Below are positions 18,363 through 25,900 of a stretch of DNA of 64,000 nt, in pieces. The stretch is taken from contig NZ_CP109149.1 of assembly GCF_035920345.1 (NCBI RefSeq), forward strand, positions 5,270,001 to 5,334,000. The letters are read 5' to 3'. How positions within the stretch are numbered: the stretch's first letter is position 1; each line of letters opens with the position of its first letter. The notes under the pieces were generated by a model. It was not told the DNA's origin. It made no database searches and saw only the letters and a program-made list of their open reading frames with translations. Origin of the DNA: Nocardia vinacea (GTDB taxonomy: Bacteria; Actinomycetota; Actinomycetes; Mycobacteriales; Mycobacteriaceae). Position numbers and translations under genes: made by a program.

Positions 18363-20105
18363 CTGAGCAAGATCACTGTCGAACAGGAACCTGGTCTGGC
18401 GGATACGCTACTGACCGCCGAACTGGACGAAACCCACACCGCTCCGACATTCGCCGAATTGGGGGTTCGCGATGAAATCGTGCGAGCGCTCGGCGAGATC
18501 GGAATCGAACGCACTTTCGCAATTCAGGAACTGACCCTGCCGCTGGCACTCGCCGGTGAAGATCTGATCGGTCAGGCCCGCACAGGTATGGGTAAGACCT
18601 TCGGATTCGGTGTGCCGCTGCTGCACCGGATCGCCACCGCCGACACCGGGACGACCCCGCTGGACGGCACCCCGCGGGCACTGATCATCGTGCCGACGCG
18701 CGAACTCTGCATCCAGGTCACCCAGGATCTGGAGAACGCGAGCAAGTACCTGAAGAACCACCAGGGCCAGCTGCGCGTGCTCTCGATCTACGGCGGCCGC
18801 CCCTACGAGTCCCAGATCGCAGCGCTGCGCTCCGGCGTGGACGTCGTAGTCGGTACCCCCGGCCGACTCATGGATCTGGCCGATCAGGGCCATCTGATTC
18901 TCGGCAAGATCGGCGTGCTCGTCCTGGACGAGGCCGACGAAATGCTGGACCTGGGCTTCCTACCCGATATCGAACGCATTCTCGGCATGGTTCCGACGCA
19001 GCGTCAGACCATGCTCTTCTCGGCCACCATGCCGGGTCCGATCATCACCCTGGCCCGCACCTTCTTGACCAGGCCGACGCATATCCGCGCCGAGGAGCCG
19101 CACGACTCCGCCATTCACGACCGCACCGCGCAGTTCGTCTACCGGGCGCACGCACTGGACAAGAGCGAGCTGGTCGCCAAGGTGCTGCAGGCCGAGAGCC
19201 GCGGCGCGACCATGATCTTCACCCGGACCAAGCGCACCGCGCAGAAGGTCGCCGACGATCTGGCCGACCGCGGCTTCGCCGTCGGCGCCGTACACGGTGA
19301 CCTCGGACAGATCGCTCGGGAGAAGGCGCTCAACAAGTTCCGCAAGGGCGCCATCAATGTGCTGGTCGCGACCGATGTCGCGGCGCGCGGCATCGATATC
19401 GACGATGTCACCCACGTCATCAACTACCAGTGCCCGGAAGACGAGAAGACCTACGTGCACCGGATCGGGCGCACCGGCCGGGCCGGACGCACCGGTGTCG
19501 CCGTGACGCTGATCGACTGGGACGAACTGAACCGCTGGGCGGCCATCAACACCGCCCTCGCTCTCGGCATCCCGGACCCGGTCGAAACGTATTCGCGGTC
19601 CCCGCATCTGTTCTCCGACCTCGGCATTCCGGAGGGTGTCACCGGCACCATCCGCAAGCCGAAGCCGGTCCGCGACGAGGACGCCGAGGTTGTCGAGCGC
19701 CCCGCCCGTGCGCCGCGCAAGCGCAATCGGCGTCGCACCCGCGCGGGTCAACCGATGGACGGCGAAATCAACGGCACCGAAACCGACGAAGCCGAAACCG
19801 ATACCGCCGCAGCTCCACTCGACGACGCGACCGACGACGAGACGGCGGATAAGCCCGCGCGTCGCCGCCGTCGCCGCCGCAGGTCCGCCGGTGCCACCGA
19901 AGACAGCACCGAGAACGGCACCGAGTCGAAGGACAACGGGGACAATGGGAACGGCGTGACCGCCGAGTCGGACTCGGACGGCGATACCGATGACGCCGAA
20001 ACCACCGATCAGCCCGCACGCCGTCGGCGCCGTCGGCGCAAGCCCGCGGGCGAAGGCGAAGCGACCGCGGACACCGCTTCCGAAACGGTGACCGCCTCGG
20101 CATAG
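18363..20105 (+). CDS. rhlE: DEAD/DEAH box RNA helicase RhlE
   Basis: A 580-residue ATP-dependent RNA helicase of the Rv3211 type. Motifs are in order: Q motif (FAIQELTLPLAL), I (ARTGMGKT), Ia (PTRELC), Ib (TPGRL), II (DEAD), III (SAT), IV-V (ATDVAARGIDI) and VI (HRIGRTGRAGR). The C-terminal 150 residues are a low-complexity tail alternating acidic runs with RRRRRR-type blocks, typical of actinobacterial RhlE and likely RNA-binding. No ATG, GTG or TTG fits; the CTG at 18363 has GAGGAAAGG seven bases upstream and is taken as the start. Confidence 0.9.
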   Translation: MSKITVEQEPGLADTLLTAELDETHTAPTFAELGVRDEIVRALGEIGIERTFAIQELTLPLALAGEDLIGQARTGMGKTFGFGVPLLHRIATADTGTTPLDGTPRALIIVPTRELCIQVTQDLENASKYLKNHQGQLRVLSIYGGRPYESQIAALRSGVDVVVGTPGRLMDLADQGHLILGKIGVLVLDEADEMLDLGFLPDIERILGMVPTQRQTMLFSATMPGPIITLARTFLTRPTHIRAEEPHDSAIHDRTAQFVYRAHALDKSELVAKVLQAESRGATMIFTRTKRTAQKVADDLADRGFAVGAVHGDLGQIAREKALNKFRKGAINVLVATDVAARGIDIDDVTHVINYQCPEDEKTYVHRIGRTGRAGRTGVAVTLIDWDELNRWAAINTALALGIPDPVETYSRSPHLFSDLGIPEGVTGTIRKPKPVRDEDAEVVERPARAPRKRNRRRTRAGQPMDGEINGTETDEAETDTAAAPLDDATDDETADKPARRRRRRRRSAGATEDSTENGTESKDNGDNGNGVTAESDSDGDTDDAETTDQPARRRRRRRKPAGEGEATADTASETVTASA

Positions 20106-20114
20106 CGCGATACG

Positions 20115-20145
20115 CAGGCGCGTCTGTCATGGACAGGCGCGCCTG
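20115..20145 (+). terminator. Terminator after rhlE
   Basis: CAGGCGCGTCTGTC and GACAGGCGCGCCTG pair into a 14-bp stem with one G-T wobble and a 3-nt loop, 10 bp after the rhlE stop. Confidence 0.75.
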
Positions 20146-20333
20146 TGGCGTCTCAGCCGCGCCGACGCGGACGCGTCACCGATGCACGGCCGCAGTCGAG
20201 CGGCCACGGGTCGCCGAACGTGGAAATACCGGCAGGTAAGCGCCATTGAACCCGTCTGCGGCCGTCATACGTCGGCGGATGTCCACGCGAGACCGATCGC
20301 ATCCCCCGGGCGACACGTTGTAGTCTCGCAAAC

Positions 20334-21569
20334 GTGCTCGCACCCGAGCGGCGAACGCGCGCCGACATCATCTCCGCAGTCGCGATCGCCGTGGTCGTGG
20401 TGATCGCGGCAGCGGTGGTGTGGTCGCGCAGTGATGCCAGGGGCACCGAATCGGTGACGGCGGAACATCCGGTTTCCACTCCCGCGGCCGCCGATCAGGT
20501 TCCGACGAGCTTGCGCGAGCTGTGGCATGCGCCGGACCCCGCGGCGAACCGGGCGCTGGTGGCCGCGGGCACAGTCGTAACAGGCGCGGATGGCACGGTC
20601 ACCGGACACGATCCGCGTACCGGTGCGGAAGTGTGGCACTACCGGCGAGACCTACCCCTGTGCGGCGTGGAGTCGCAGTTCGGCACGGTAATCGCGGTGT
20701 ACAAGGATCAGCGCGGCTGCAGCCAGGCCACGCTGCTGGCCGGTGAGGACGGATCGCGCCGGACCGCACGCAGCAGCTATATGGATCCGACCGTGCAGCT
20801 ATCGGTCGACGGCACCTATGTGCTGGCCCAGGGCCCGCGGCGGCTGGAGATGTGGCGCTCGGATCTGGTGCGCACCCTCGAATACGGTTACGTCGACGCA
20901 CCCGTGAATGTGAAAACCCAACCGCGCAAGGGCTGCAAGCTGATCTCGTCGAGTTCGAGCTCCACCCGGCTCGCCGTCCTCGAACGCTGCCCCGAAGATC
21001 CGACCAACCGGCTGACCGTGCTCAATCCGGCGCCGAAGGACAATACGGTGCCCGAGGAGTACGGCTCGCATGTGCTCAACGGATCCGGTGCGGACTCTCC
21101 CGACGGGCGCGTAATCGCGGTGTCCGACAACCGAATCGTGCTGTACCTGCCGGGTACGCCCGCGACCGCGACCGCCGAAGCGATTTCGCCGCGGCTGGAA
21201 GTCTTCGACGGCACCGGGAATGCGCTTGTGGTGCACCAACTTTCCGCACCGCTGAGCGATAAGACGACAACCACTCGGATCAGTTCGCTGTTCCTGGTAT
21301 TCACCGGCAACAGCCTGATCGCCTTGAACGCAGGCACTTTCGATCCGATCTGGGCCACTCCCGGCGCACTCGGCAGTCCCGTCTTCATGGCGGGCCGACT
21401 ACTCGTGCCGGTCGACGGCGCCATCGCGGTCCTCGATCCCACTTCGGGCGCCGAGGTGTCGCGCATTCCGGTGGCCCGCCCCGGCTACGACGGCTCCCCC
21501 ATCTCGCTCGCCGTCCTCGGCACAACCGTGCTGGAAAAGCGCGGCCCCGAGATCTTCGCGCTCGGCTAG
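20334..21569 (+). CDS. Membrane-anchored beta-propeller-like protein (Rv3212 type)
   Basis: A 411-residue protein with an N-terminal transmembrane anchor (IISAVAIAVVVVIAAAVVW) and an extracytoplasmic domain with PQQ/quinoprotein-like repeats, such as VVTGADGTVTGHDPRTGAEVWHYRRD and VPVDGAIAVLDPTSGAEV. It matches Rv3212 in position and type. The role is unknown, possibly an envelope scaffold. It starts at GTG 20334. It precedes the phosphatase gene by about 50 bp and is probably co-transcribed. Confidence 0.75.
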   Translation: MLAPERRTRADIISAVAIAVVVVIAAAVVWSRSDARGTESVTAEHPVSTPAAADQVPTSLRELWHAPDPAANRALVAAGTVVTGADGTVTGHDPRTGAEVWHYRRDLPLCGVESQFGTVIAVYKDQRGCSQATLLAGEDGSRRTARSSYMDPTVQLSVDGTYVLAQGPRRLEMWRSDLVRTLEYGYVDAPVNVKTQPRKGCKLISSSSSSTRLAVLERCPEDPTNRLTVLNPAPKDNTVPEEYGSHVLNGSGADSPDGRVIAVSDNRIVLYLPGTPATATAEAISPRLEVFDGTGNALVVHQLSAPLSDKTTTTRISSLFLVFTGNSLIALNAGTFDPIWATPGALGSPVFMAGRLLVPVDGAIAVLDPTSGAEVSRIPVARPGYDGSPISLAVLGTTVLEKRGPEIFALG

Positions 21570-21618
21570 CACCTGCCCGTTCCCGGCGGTGTCGGACCCG
21601 TACTCCATGATGGAAGTC

Positions 21619-22266
21619 ATGTCCGCACGCGACGATGCCCGACTGGTCCTGCTCCGGCACGGCGAAACCACTTGGTCGAGCCAGCGGCGCCATACCGGCC
21701 GCACCGATCTGCCGCTCACCGAGCGCGGTGAGGAACAAGCCCGCGCCGCGGGCGGACTGCTCGGTGAGCTGAAGCTGCGCGACCCGCTGGTGCTCACCAG
21801 TCCGCGGCAACGCGCTGTGCGCACGGCGACGCTTGCGGGGCTCGTCGCTAGCGACTCCTTGCAGGTCGCTCGAAACAACACAGCTTTAGTCGTCGATGAC
21901 GATCTGGCCGAGTGGGATTACGGCGACTACGAGGGGCAGACCTCCGTCGAGATCCGTGAGCACGATCCCGGCTGGACCATTTGGACCGGAGTCGTGCCGG
22001 GTGGCGAGACGGCCGCACAGGTCAGCGCGCGCGCCGATCGGGTACTGGCATCGGTCGAAGCCGCACTGCCTGACCGGGATATCGTGCTGGTCGGCCACGG
22101 TCATTTCTCCCGGGCGCTGATCGCCCGCTGGGCCGAACTCGATATCCGGGAGGGGCGGCGCTTCGCCATGTCGACCGCCGCGATCACCGTGCTCGGTTAC
22201 GAACACGACGACCGAACCATCCTGGCGCACAACCTAGTTCCCGCAAACCATGGAGCCGCACTATGA
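21619..22266 (+). CDS. Histidine phosphatase family protein (Gpm2-like acid phosphatase)
   Basis: A 215-residue phosphoglycerate-mutase-fold phosphatase (Rv3214/Gpm2 type). The catalytic LLRHGETTW is at residues 11-19; the second histidine is in LVGHGHFSRA. M. tuberculosis Gpm2 is an acid phosphatase rather than a mutase. The protein carries about 12 extra residues (VASDSLQVARNN, from residue 76) compared with Gpm2 as I recall it. These are encoded exactly by a copy of the 27-bp repeat. ATG 21619 is chosen; earlier ATGs at 21607/21610 and GTG 21589 are possible. The stop overlaps the next start (ATGA). Confidence 0.85.
   Translation: MSARDDARLVLLRHGETTWSSQRRHTGRTDLPLTERGEEQARAAGGLLGELKLRDPLVLTSPRQRAVRTATLAGLVASDSLQVARNNTALVVDDDLAEWDYGDYEGQTSVEIREHDPGWTIWTGVVPGGETAAQVSARADRVLASVEAALPDRDIVLVGHGHFSRALIARWAELDIREGRRFAMSTAAITVLGYEHDDRTILAHNLVPANHGAAL
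21849..21875 (-). repeat. 27-bp dispersed element, copy C, inside the phosphatase gene
   Basis: On the minus strand TTTCGAGCGACCTGCAAGGA then GTCGCTA matches the family consensus. It lies in frame inside the phosphatase ORF and corresponds to an apparent loop insertion. Confidence 0.7.
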
Positions 22267-22754
22267 CTCGCACCGGCCAGATCCGCCGCGCCACTCCCGC
22301 CGATGTACCCGCCATGGTGGGCCTGGTCGAGGATCTCGCCGAGTACGAGAAGTCCCGCGCGGAGTGCACACTCACCGCCGAGCAATTGGACGCCGCATTG
22401 TTCGGGCCGTCGCCCGCGGTTTTCGCCCATGTCGTCGAGGACGAGACCGGTGTGGTCGGCTGTGCGATCTGGTTCCTGAACTACTCCACCTGGACCGGCG
22501 TACACGGCATCTACCTGGAGGACCTGTACGTCAAACCGGAGACCCGCGGCAAGGGTTACGGCAAGGCGCTGCTGGCCGCCCTCGCCGAGGAGGCCGCCGT
22601 CAACGGCTACAGCCGGGTCGACTGGGCCGTGCTGACCTGGAATACGCCCGCCATCGAGTTCTACAAATCCATCGACGCCAAACCACAAGACCAGTGGGTC
22701 GGCTACCGGCTCACCGGCGCGGCCATCGATAAGCTCGCCGCCGAAGCCTCGTGA
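22263..22754 (+). CDS. GNAT family N-acetyltransferase (Rv3216 type)
   Basis: A 163-residue acetyltransferase resembling the diamine/spermidine acetyltransferase branch of GNATs: YSTWTGVHGIYLEDLYVKPETRGKGYGKALLAALAEEA holds the acetyl-CoA motif (RGKGYG), followed by WAVLTWNTPAIEFYKSI. Substrate unknown. The ATG overlaps the phosphatase stop (ATGA at 22263-22266), and its own TGA overlaps a GTG (GTGA at 22751-22754) opening the first mini-ORF of a repeat array. Confidence 0.85.
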   Translation: MTRTGQIRRATPADVPAMVGLVEDLAEYEKSRAECTLTAEQLDAALFGPSPAVFAHVVEDETGVVGCAIWFLNYSTWTGVHGIYLEDLYVKPETRGKGYGKALLAALAEEAAVNGYSRVDWAVLTWNTPAIEFYKSIDAKPQDQWVGYRLTGAAIDKLAAEAS

Positions 22755-23073
22755 GCGAGCGAACCATCAACACAGCCGAGCACTCGCTCGTGCCGGAACC
22801 GAGCGCCAGCGAGGTGGAGGCATGAGCGAGCGTAGCGAGCGAACCATCAACACAGCCGAGCACTCGCTCGTGCCGGAACCGAGCGCCAGCGAGGTGGAGG
22901 CATGAGCGAGCGTAGCGAGCGAACCATCAACACAGCCGAGCACTCGCTCGTGCCGGAACCGAGCGCCAGCGAGGTGGAGGCATGAGCGAGCGTAGCGAGC
23001 GAACCATCAACACAGCCGAGCACTCGCTCGTGCCGGAACCGAGCGCCAGCGAGGTGGAGGCATGAGCGAGTGA
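22751..23073 (+). repeat. Tandem 80-bp mini-ORF repeat array (MIRU-like)
   Basis: Four essentially identical units have their GAGCGCCAGC mark at 22801, 22881, 22961 and 23041, an exact 80-bp period. Each unit contains a short ORF (MSERSERT...PEPSASEVEA). ORFs run 22751-22825 (GTG start, shortened), 22822-22905, 22902-22985 and 22982-23065, then ATG-AGC-GAG-TGA at 23062-23073. Every stop overlaps the next start by four bases (ATGA or GTGA). The last GTGA at 23070 opens endonuclease V. The design matches mycobacterial interspersed repetitive units. Confidence 0.95.
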
Positions 23074-23750
23074 GGGTTACCGCACCCACGGATTGGCCGG
23101 CCACCGCGGACGAGGCCATGGCGATCCAGGATGCGTTGCGGCCATTGGTGATTACGACCGACCCGCATCCACCGCAATTCCGCACCATCGCCGGCCTCGA
23201 CTCCGCCTACGACGACGAAACCGGGATCGCCGCCGCAGCCGCCGTCGTATTGGACAGTGCCACACTGGATCCCGTCGATACGGCCGTAGCGCACGGTACG
23301 GTCACCTTTCCTTACGTGCCGGGCTTGCTGTCCTTCCGTGAACTGCCCATTACCCTCGCCGCACTCGAAAAGCTCGGTACCACACCGGATCTGCTGATCT
23401 GCGATGGCCAGGGACTCGCACATCCACGCCGCTTCGGCTTGGCCTGCCACGTCGGAATCCTCACGGGCACACCGACGATCGGCGTAGCCAAGACACCGTG
23501 GGGCGACTACGCGGAGCCCGGTCCGGAGCGCGGCGCAGTCAGCGATATCGCGATGGACGGCGAAGTCGTCGGGCGCGCGCTACGCACGCGGCGTGGCGTC
23601 AAACCGGTCTTCGTCTCGGTCGGTCATCTCATCGACCTGGACACGGCATGCACTCAGGTGCTCGCGCTGACCCCGCGCTACCGTCAGCCGGAAACCACCC
23701 GCCAGGCCGATCACCTGTGTCGTCAGGCACTGCGCGCCGCCACCGCCTGA
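23070..23750 (+). CDS. nfi: Endonuclease V
   Basis: A 226-residue endonuclease V, which cuts DNA (or RNA) near deaminated purines such as inosine. Conserved blocks are AGLDSAYDDE (first metal-binding aspartate), FPYVPGLLSFRELP and LLICDGQGLAHPRRFGLACHVG (second aspartate and substrate loop). The start is the GTG at 23070, overlapping the stop of the last mini-ORF, so its translation may depend on the upstream relay. It has no Shine-Dalgarno of its own outside the repeat (GAGGTGGAGG lies in the repeat). Confidence 0.92.
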   Translation: MRVTAPTDWPATADEAMAIQDALRPLVITTDPHPPQFRTIAGLDSAYDDETGIAAAAAVVLDSATLDPVDTAVAHGTVTFPYVPGLLSFRELPITLAALEKLGTTPDLLICDGQGLAHPRRFGLACHVGILTGTPTIGVAKTPWGDYAEPGPERGAVSDIAMDGEVVGRALRTRRGVKPVFVSVGHLIDLDTACTQVLALTPRYRQPETTRQADHLCRQALRAATA

Positions 23751-23756
23751 ACCCGG

Positions 23757-24188
23757 CTACTTCGATTCCGGTTGGATCCCGTACACCTCGGCCATCCAGC
23801 GATTCGACGCGGGCGCGAACAAGAGCACCAGTGCTCCCGCCACGACCAGGCCGAGCAGCGCACCGAGCACCGGCTGATGCGAATCGGTCAGCAGCGACCA
23901 GGTCACCGGAAGCAGCAGCACCTGTGCGATCACGGCGATGGCGCGCCCCCATCGGTGCCCGAGAAAAAGTCCGATCCCGGCCGCGAGCACCGCGCCGCCG
24001 AGAATCCCGAACCATGCGGCAGTGCCGTATCCGCTCGCGGCGCTCTGATCGTGTCCGAGCAGGCCACGCACGATCAGCACGATCGCCACGACCACGGCCA
24101 CCGCACCCTCCAGCGCGACCAATCCGCCCGCACCGCGCACCGTCGCGGGCACACCCGCCGAAACCTCGTCTTTGCCGCTGTCCGCCAC
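23757..24188 (-). CDS. Small integral membrane protein (Rv3217c type)
   Basis: A 143-residue protein with about four transmembrane helices (LVALEGAVAVVVAIVLIVRGL, WFGILGGAVLAAGIGLFLG, AIAVIAQVLLLPVTWSLL and LGALLGLVVAGALVLLF). It corresponds in position to Rv3217c. No functional motif is visible. The GTG at 24188 gives MADSGKDEVSAG; the open frame further upstream overlaps the lipid-kinase promoter region. It is convergent with nfi, 6 bp apart. Confidence 0.8.
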   Translation of the reverse strand: MADSGKDEVSAGVPATVRGAGGLVALEGAVAVVVAIVLIVRGLLGHDQSAASGYGTAAWFGILGGAVLAAGIGLFLGHRWGRAIAVIAQVLLLPVTWSLLTDSHQPVLGALLGLVVAGALVLLFAPASNRWMAEVYGIQPESK

Positions 24189-24255
24189 GTGGCCAAGCCT
24201 AGAACGCACTCGGCGGCTTTTCGGACCGGGCCGTGCGCCGATTAGGCTGCCGAAG

Positions 24256-25200
24256 GTGCGGACGTTGCTGATCGTGAATCCGAATGCCACCTCGACTACG
24301 CCGGCGACGCGGGACCTGCTGGCGCACGCGTTGGAGAGCCGGACTCAGCTGACCGTCGCGCATACCCAGCACCGCGGCCACGCGGCGGAATTGGCGCAGT
24401 GGGCAGCTACCAACGAGATGGACCTGATCGTGGTGCACGGCGGCGATGGGACGGTCAACGAGACCATCAACGGCTATCTGCCGCTGCCCCAGGTCGACGA
24501 CGGACAGGCCTGGCTGCCGCGCCTCGGCGTGATTCCGGGCGGCTCGGCGAATGTGTTCGCGCGCGCCCTCGGCATCTCCCCGGATCCGGTGACCGCAACC
24601 AACCAGCTCATCGATCTGCTCACCCTCGACCACGACCGCAAAATCGGGCTCGGCCTCGCCGATGACCGCTGGTTCGGCTTCAGCGCGGGTGTCGGCCTCG
24701 ACGCCGATGTCTGCGAAGCGATCGACAACAGCCGCGCCAATGGCCATGCCGCCACCCCCGGTCGCTACGTTCGCACCACTGTCCGACAGTTTTTCAAGTC
24801 GAAGCGCAAGGAGCCGAGCGTCCGGATCGAGATCCCGGGATTCGACCCCATCAGTGAGGTCCATTACGCCTTCGTAACGAACGCCAGCCCGTGGACCTAC
24901 CTGAACGCCACCCCGGTGCACACCAACCCGGGCACGGCCTTCGAAACCGGTCTCGGCGTGTTTGCCGTGCGGTCGATGTCGGTGGTCTCCACCCTGCTGC
25001 TCGCCAGACAGCTTCTCGCGACCAATGGAAATCCCAAGTCCCGCAATCTATTTCGCGAGGACGATGTGCCGTCCGTGCACGTCGAGGCCAGCGAGCCGAT
25101 CGGCCTGCAAATCGATGGCGATTTTATCGGAAAACGCAACATGGTGGATTTCACAGCTGTGCCGGACGTGCTCGAGGTCGTCGCTCCCCGCCCGAAATGA
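24256..25200 (+). CDS. Diacylglycerol/lipid kinase family protein
   Basis: A 314-residue protein with the DAGK catalytic fold (Rv3218 type). The nucleotide-binding motif VVHGGDGTVNETING and IPGGSANVFARALG are the diagnostic blocks; the C-terminal beta-sandwich ends LQIDGDFIGKRNMVDFTAVPDVLEVV. The substrate could be diacylglycerol or another lipid. The GTG at 24256 gives VRTLLIVNPNATS, the normal family start. It is divergent from the membrane protein and upstream of whiB1. Confidence 0.88.
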   Translation: MRTLLIVNPNATSTTPATRDLLAHALESRTQLTVAHTQHRGHAAELAQWAATNEMDLIVVHGGDGTVNETINGYLPLPQVDDGQAWLPRLGVIPGGSANVFARALGISPDPVTATNQLIDLLTLDHDRKIGLGLADDRWFGFSAGVGLDADVCEAIDNSRANGHAATPGRYVRTTVRQFFKSKRKEPSVRIEIPGFDPISEVHYAFVTNASPWTYLNATPVHTNPGTAFETGLGVFAVRSMSVVSTLLLARQLLATNGNPKSRNLFREDDVPSVHVEASEPIGLQIDGDFIGKRNMVDFTAVPDVLEVVAPRPK

Positions 25201-25345
25201 GCACGAAACACGCGAAAAAACTCGGTGTTGTGCTGCGAAAACCGGGTAGAGCGAGTACAAAGGACCGGTCAGGTTCCCCCAGGGGTTCCTTGAGAGCGTG
25301 AGCTTCCCCACGGTGCACCGGATACCTATTGACATCTACGGTGTT

Positions 25346-25361
25346 CGTGAAAGCATTCACA
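25346..25361 (+). promoter_or_regulatory. CRP/Cmr-like operator upstream of whiB1
   Basis: CGTGA-N6-TCACA matches the CRP consensus TGTGA-N6-TCACA at nine of ten fixed positions. It sits about 90 bp before the whiB1 start, with TTGACA at 25329-25334 nearby. In M. tuberculosis the cAMP receptor protein controls whiB1, which makes a functional site likely here. Confidence 0.65.
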
Positions 25362-25450
25362 AGCAACCGTGCGGAAACATTCGAGTCGCACAAGTGAACG
25401 ATCCACAAACCGTAGGCGCCCTTTGCGGCGCCCAGCAAAGGAGCAGAGGA

Positions 25451-25705
25451 ATGGACTGGCGCCACAAGGCCATCTGTCGCGATGAGGACCCCGAGCTGTT
25501 CTTCCCGGTGGGTAACAGTGGTCCGGCGCTCGCGCAGATTGCCGATGCCAAGCTGGTCTGCGCTCGCTGCCCCGTTACCGCTGACTGCCTTTCCTGGGCC
25601 CTGAAGTCCGGGCAGGATGCCGGCGTGTGGGGCGGTATGAGCGAGGACGAGCGTCGGGCGCTCAAACGTCGCAACGCCCGCACCCGCACCCGCACCGTCG
25701 TCTAG
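25451..25705 (+). CDS. whiB1: Transcriptional regulator WhiB1
   Basis: An 84-residue WhiB protein. The four iron-sulfur ligands are C9, C37, C40 and C46; the turn GVWGGMSEDERRALKRR contains the conserved G[V/I]WGG motif, followed by a basic DNA-binding tail. WhiB1 binds a nitric-oxide-sensitive [4Fe-4S] cluster, interacts with the primary sigma factor and is essential in mycobacteria. The ATG at 25451 has AAAGGAGCAGAGGA upstream. A leader of about 250 bp with a CRP-like site precedes it, and two hairpins follow. Confidence 0.97.
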   Translation: MDWRHKAICRDEDPELFFPVGNSGPALAQIADAKLVCARCPVTADCLSWALKSGQDAGVWGGMSEDERRALKRRNARTRTRTVV

Positions 25706-25717
25706 TAGGACGACCAG

Positions 25718-25786
25718 CGTTACCGGACCTCTCAGCCCGGCCCGGTAACGCAGTCAAGCCCGGCACTCAGGTGCCGGGCTATTTTG
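25718..25786 (+). terminator. Double-hairpin terminator after whiB1
   Basis: GCGTTACCGG (25718-25727) pairs with CCGGTAACGC (25742-25751). It is followed by AGCCCGGCAC-TCAG-GTGCCGGGCT and ATTTTGTG, the second a classical intrinsic terminator at 25757-25786. Confidence 0.9.
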
Positions 25787-25800
25787 TGCCTGTATCTGAT

Positions 25801-25850
25801 TGCAGCGCCTGCGGCGCTGCGTGTTCGCTCGTAAGACTCGCTCCGTGGTC
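25801..25850 (-). repeat. Deletion derivative of the composite repeat
   Basis: On the minus strand CACGGAGCGAGTCTTACGAG leads directly into CGAACACGCAGCGCC-N3-GGCGCTGC. It keeps only the left end and the terminal hairpin of the 417-bp composite element. It lies between whiB1 and pdtaS. Confidence 0.75.
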
Positions 25851-25900
25851 GTCACCTGCGCACAGAAGCTGAGTCTTATTGCTTACCGGGTGAATTCGTC

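Noticed and set aside
22751..23073. CRISPR-like array
   Set aside because: The repeats are directly adjacent with no unique spacers, and each encodes a mini-ORF with stop-start overlaps; no cas genes are in the window.
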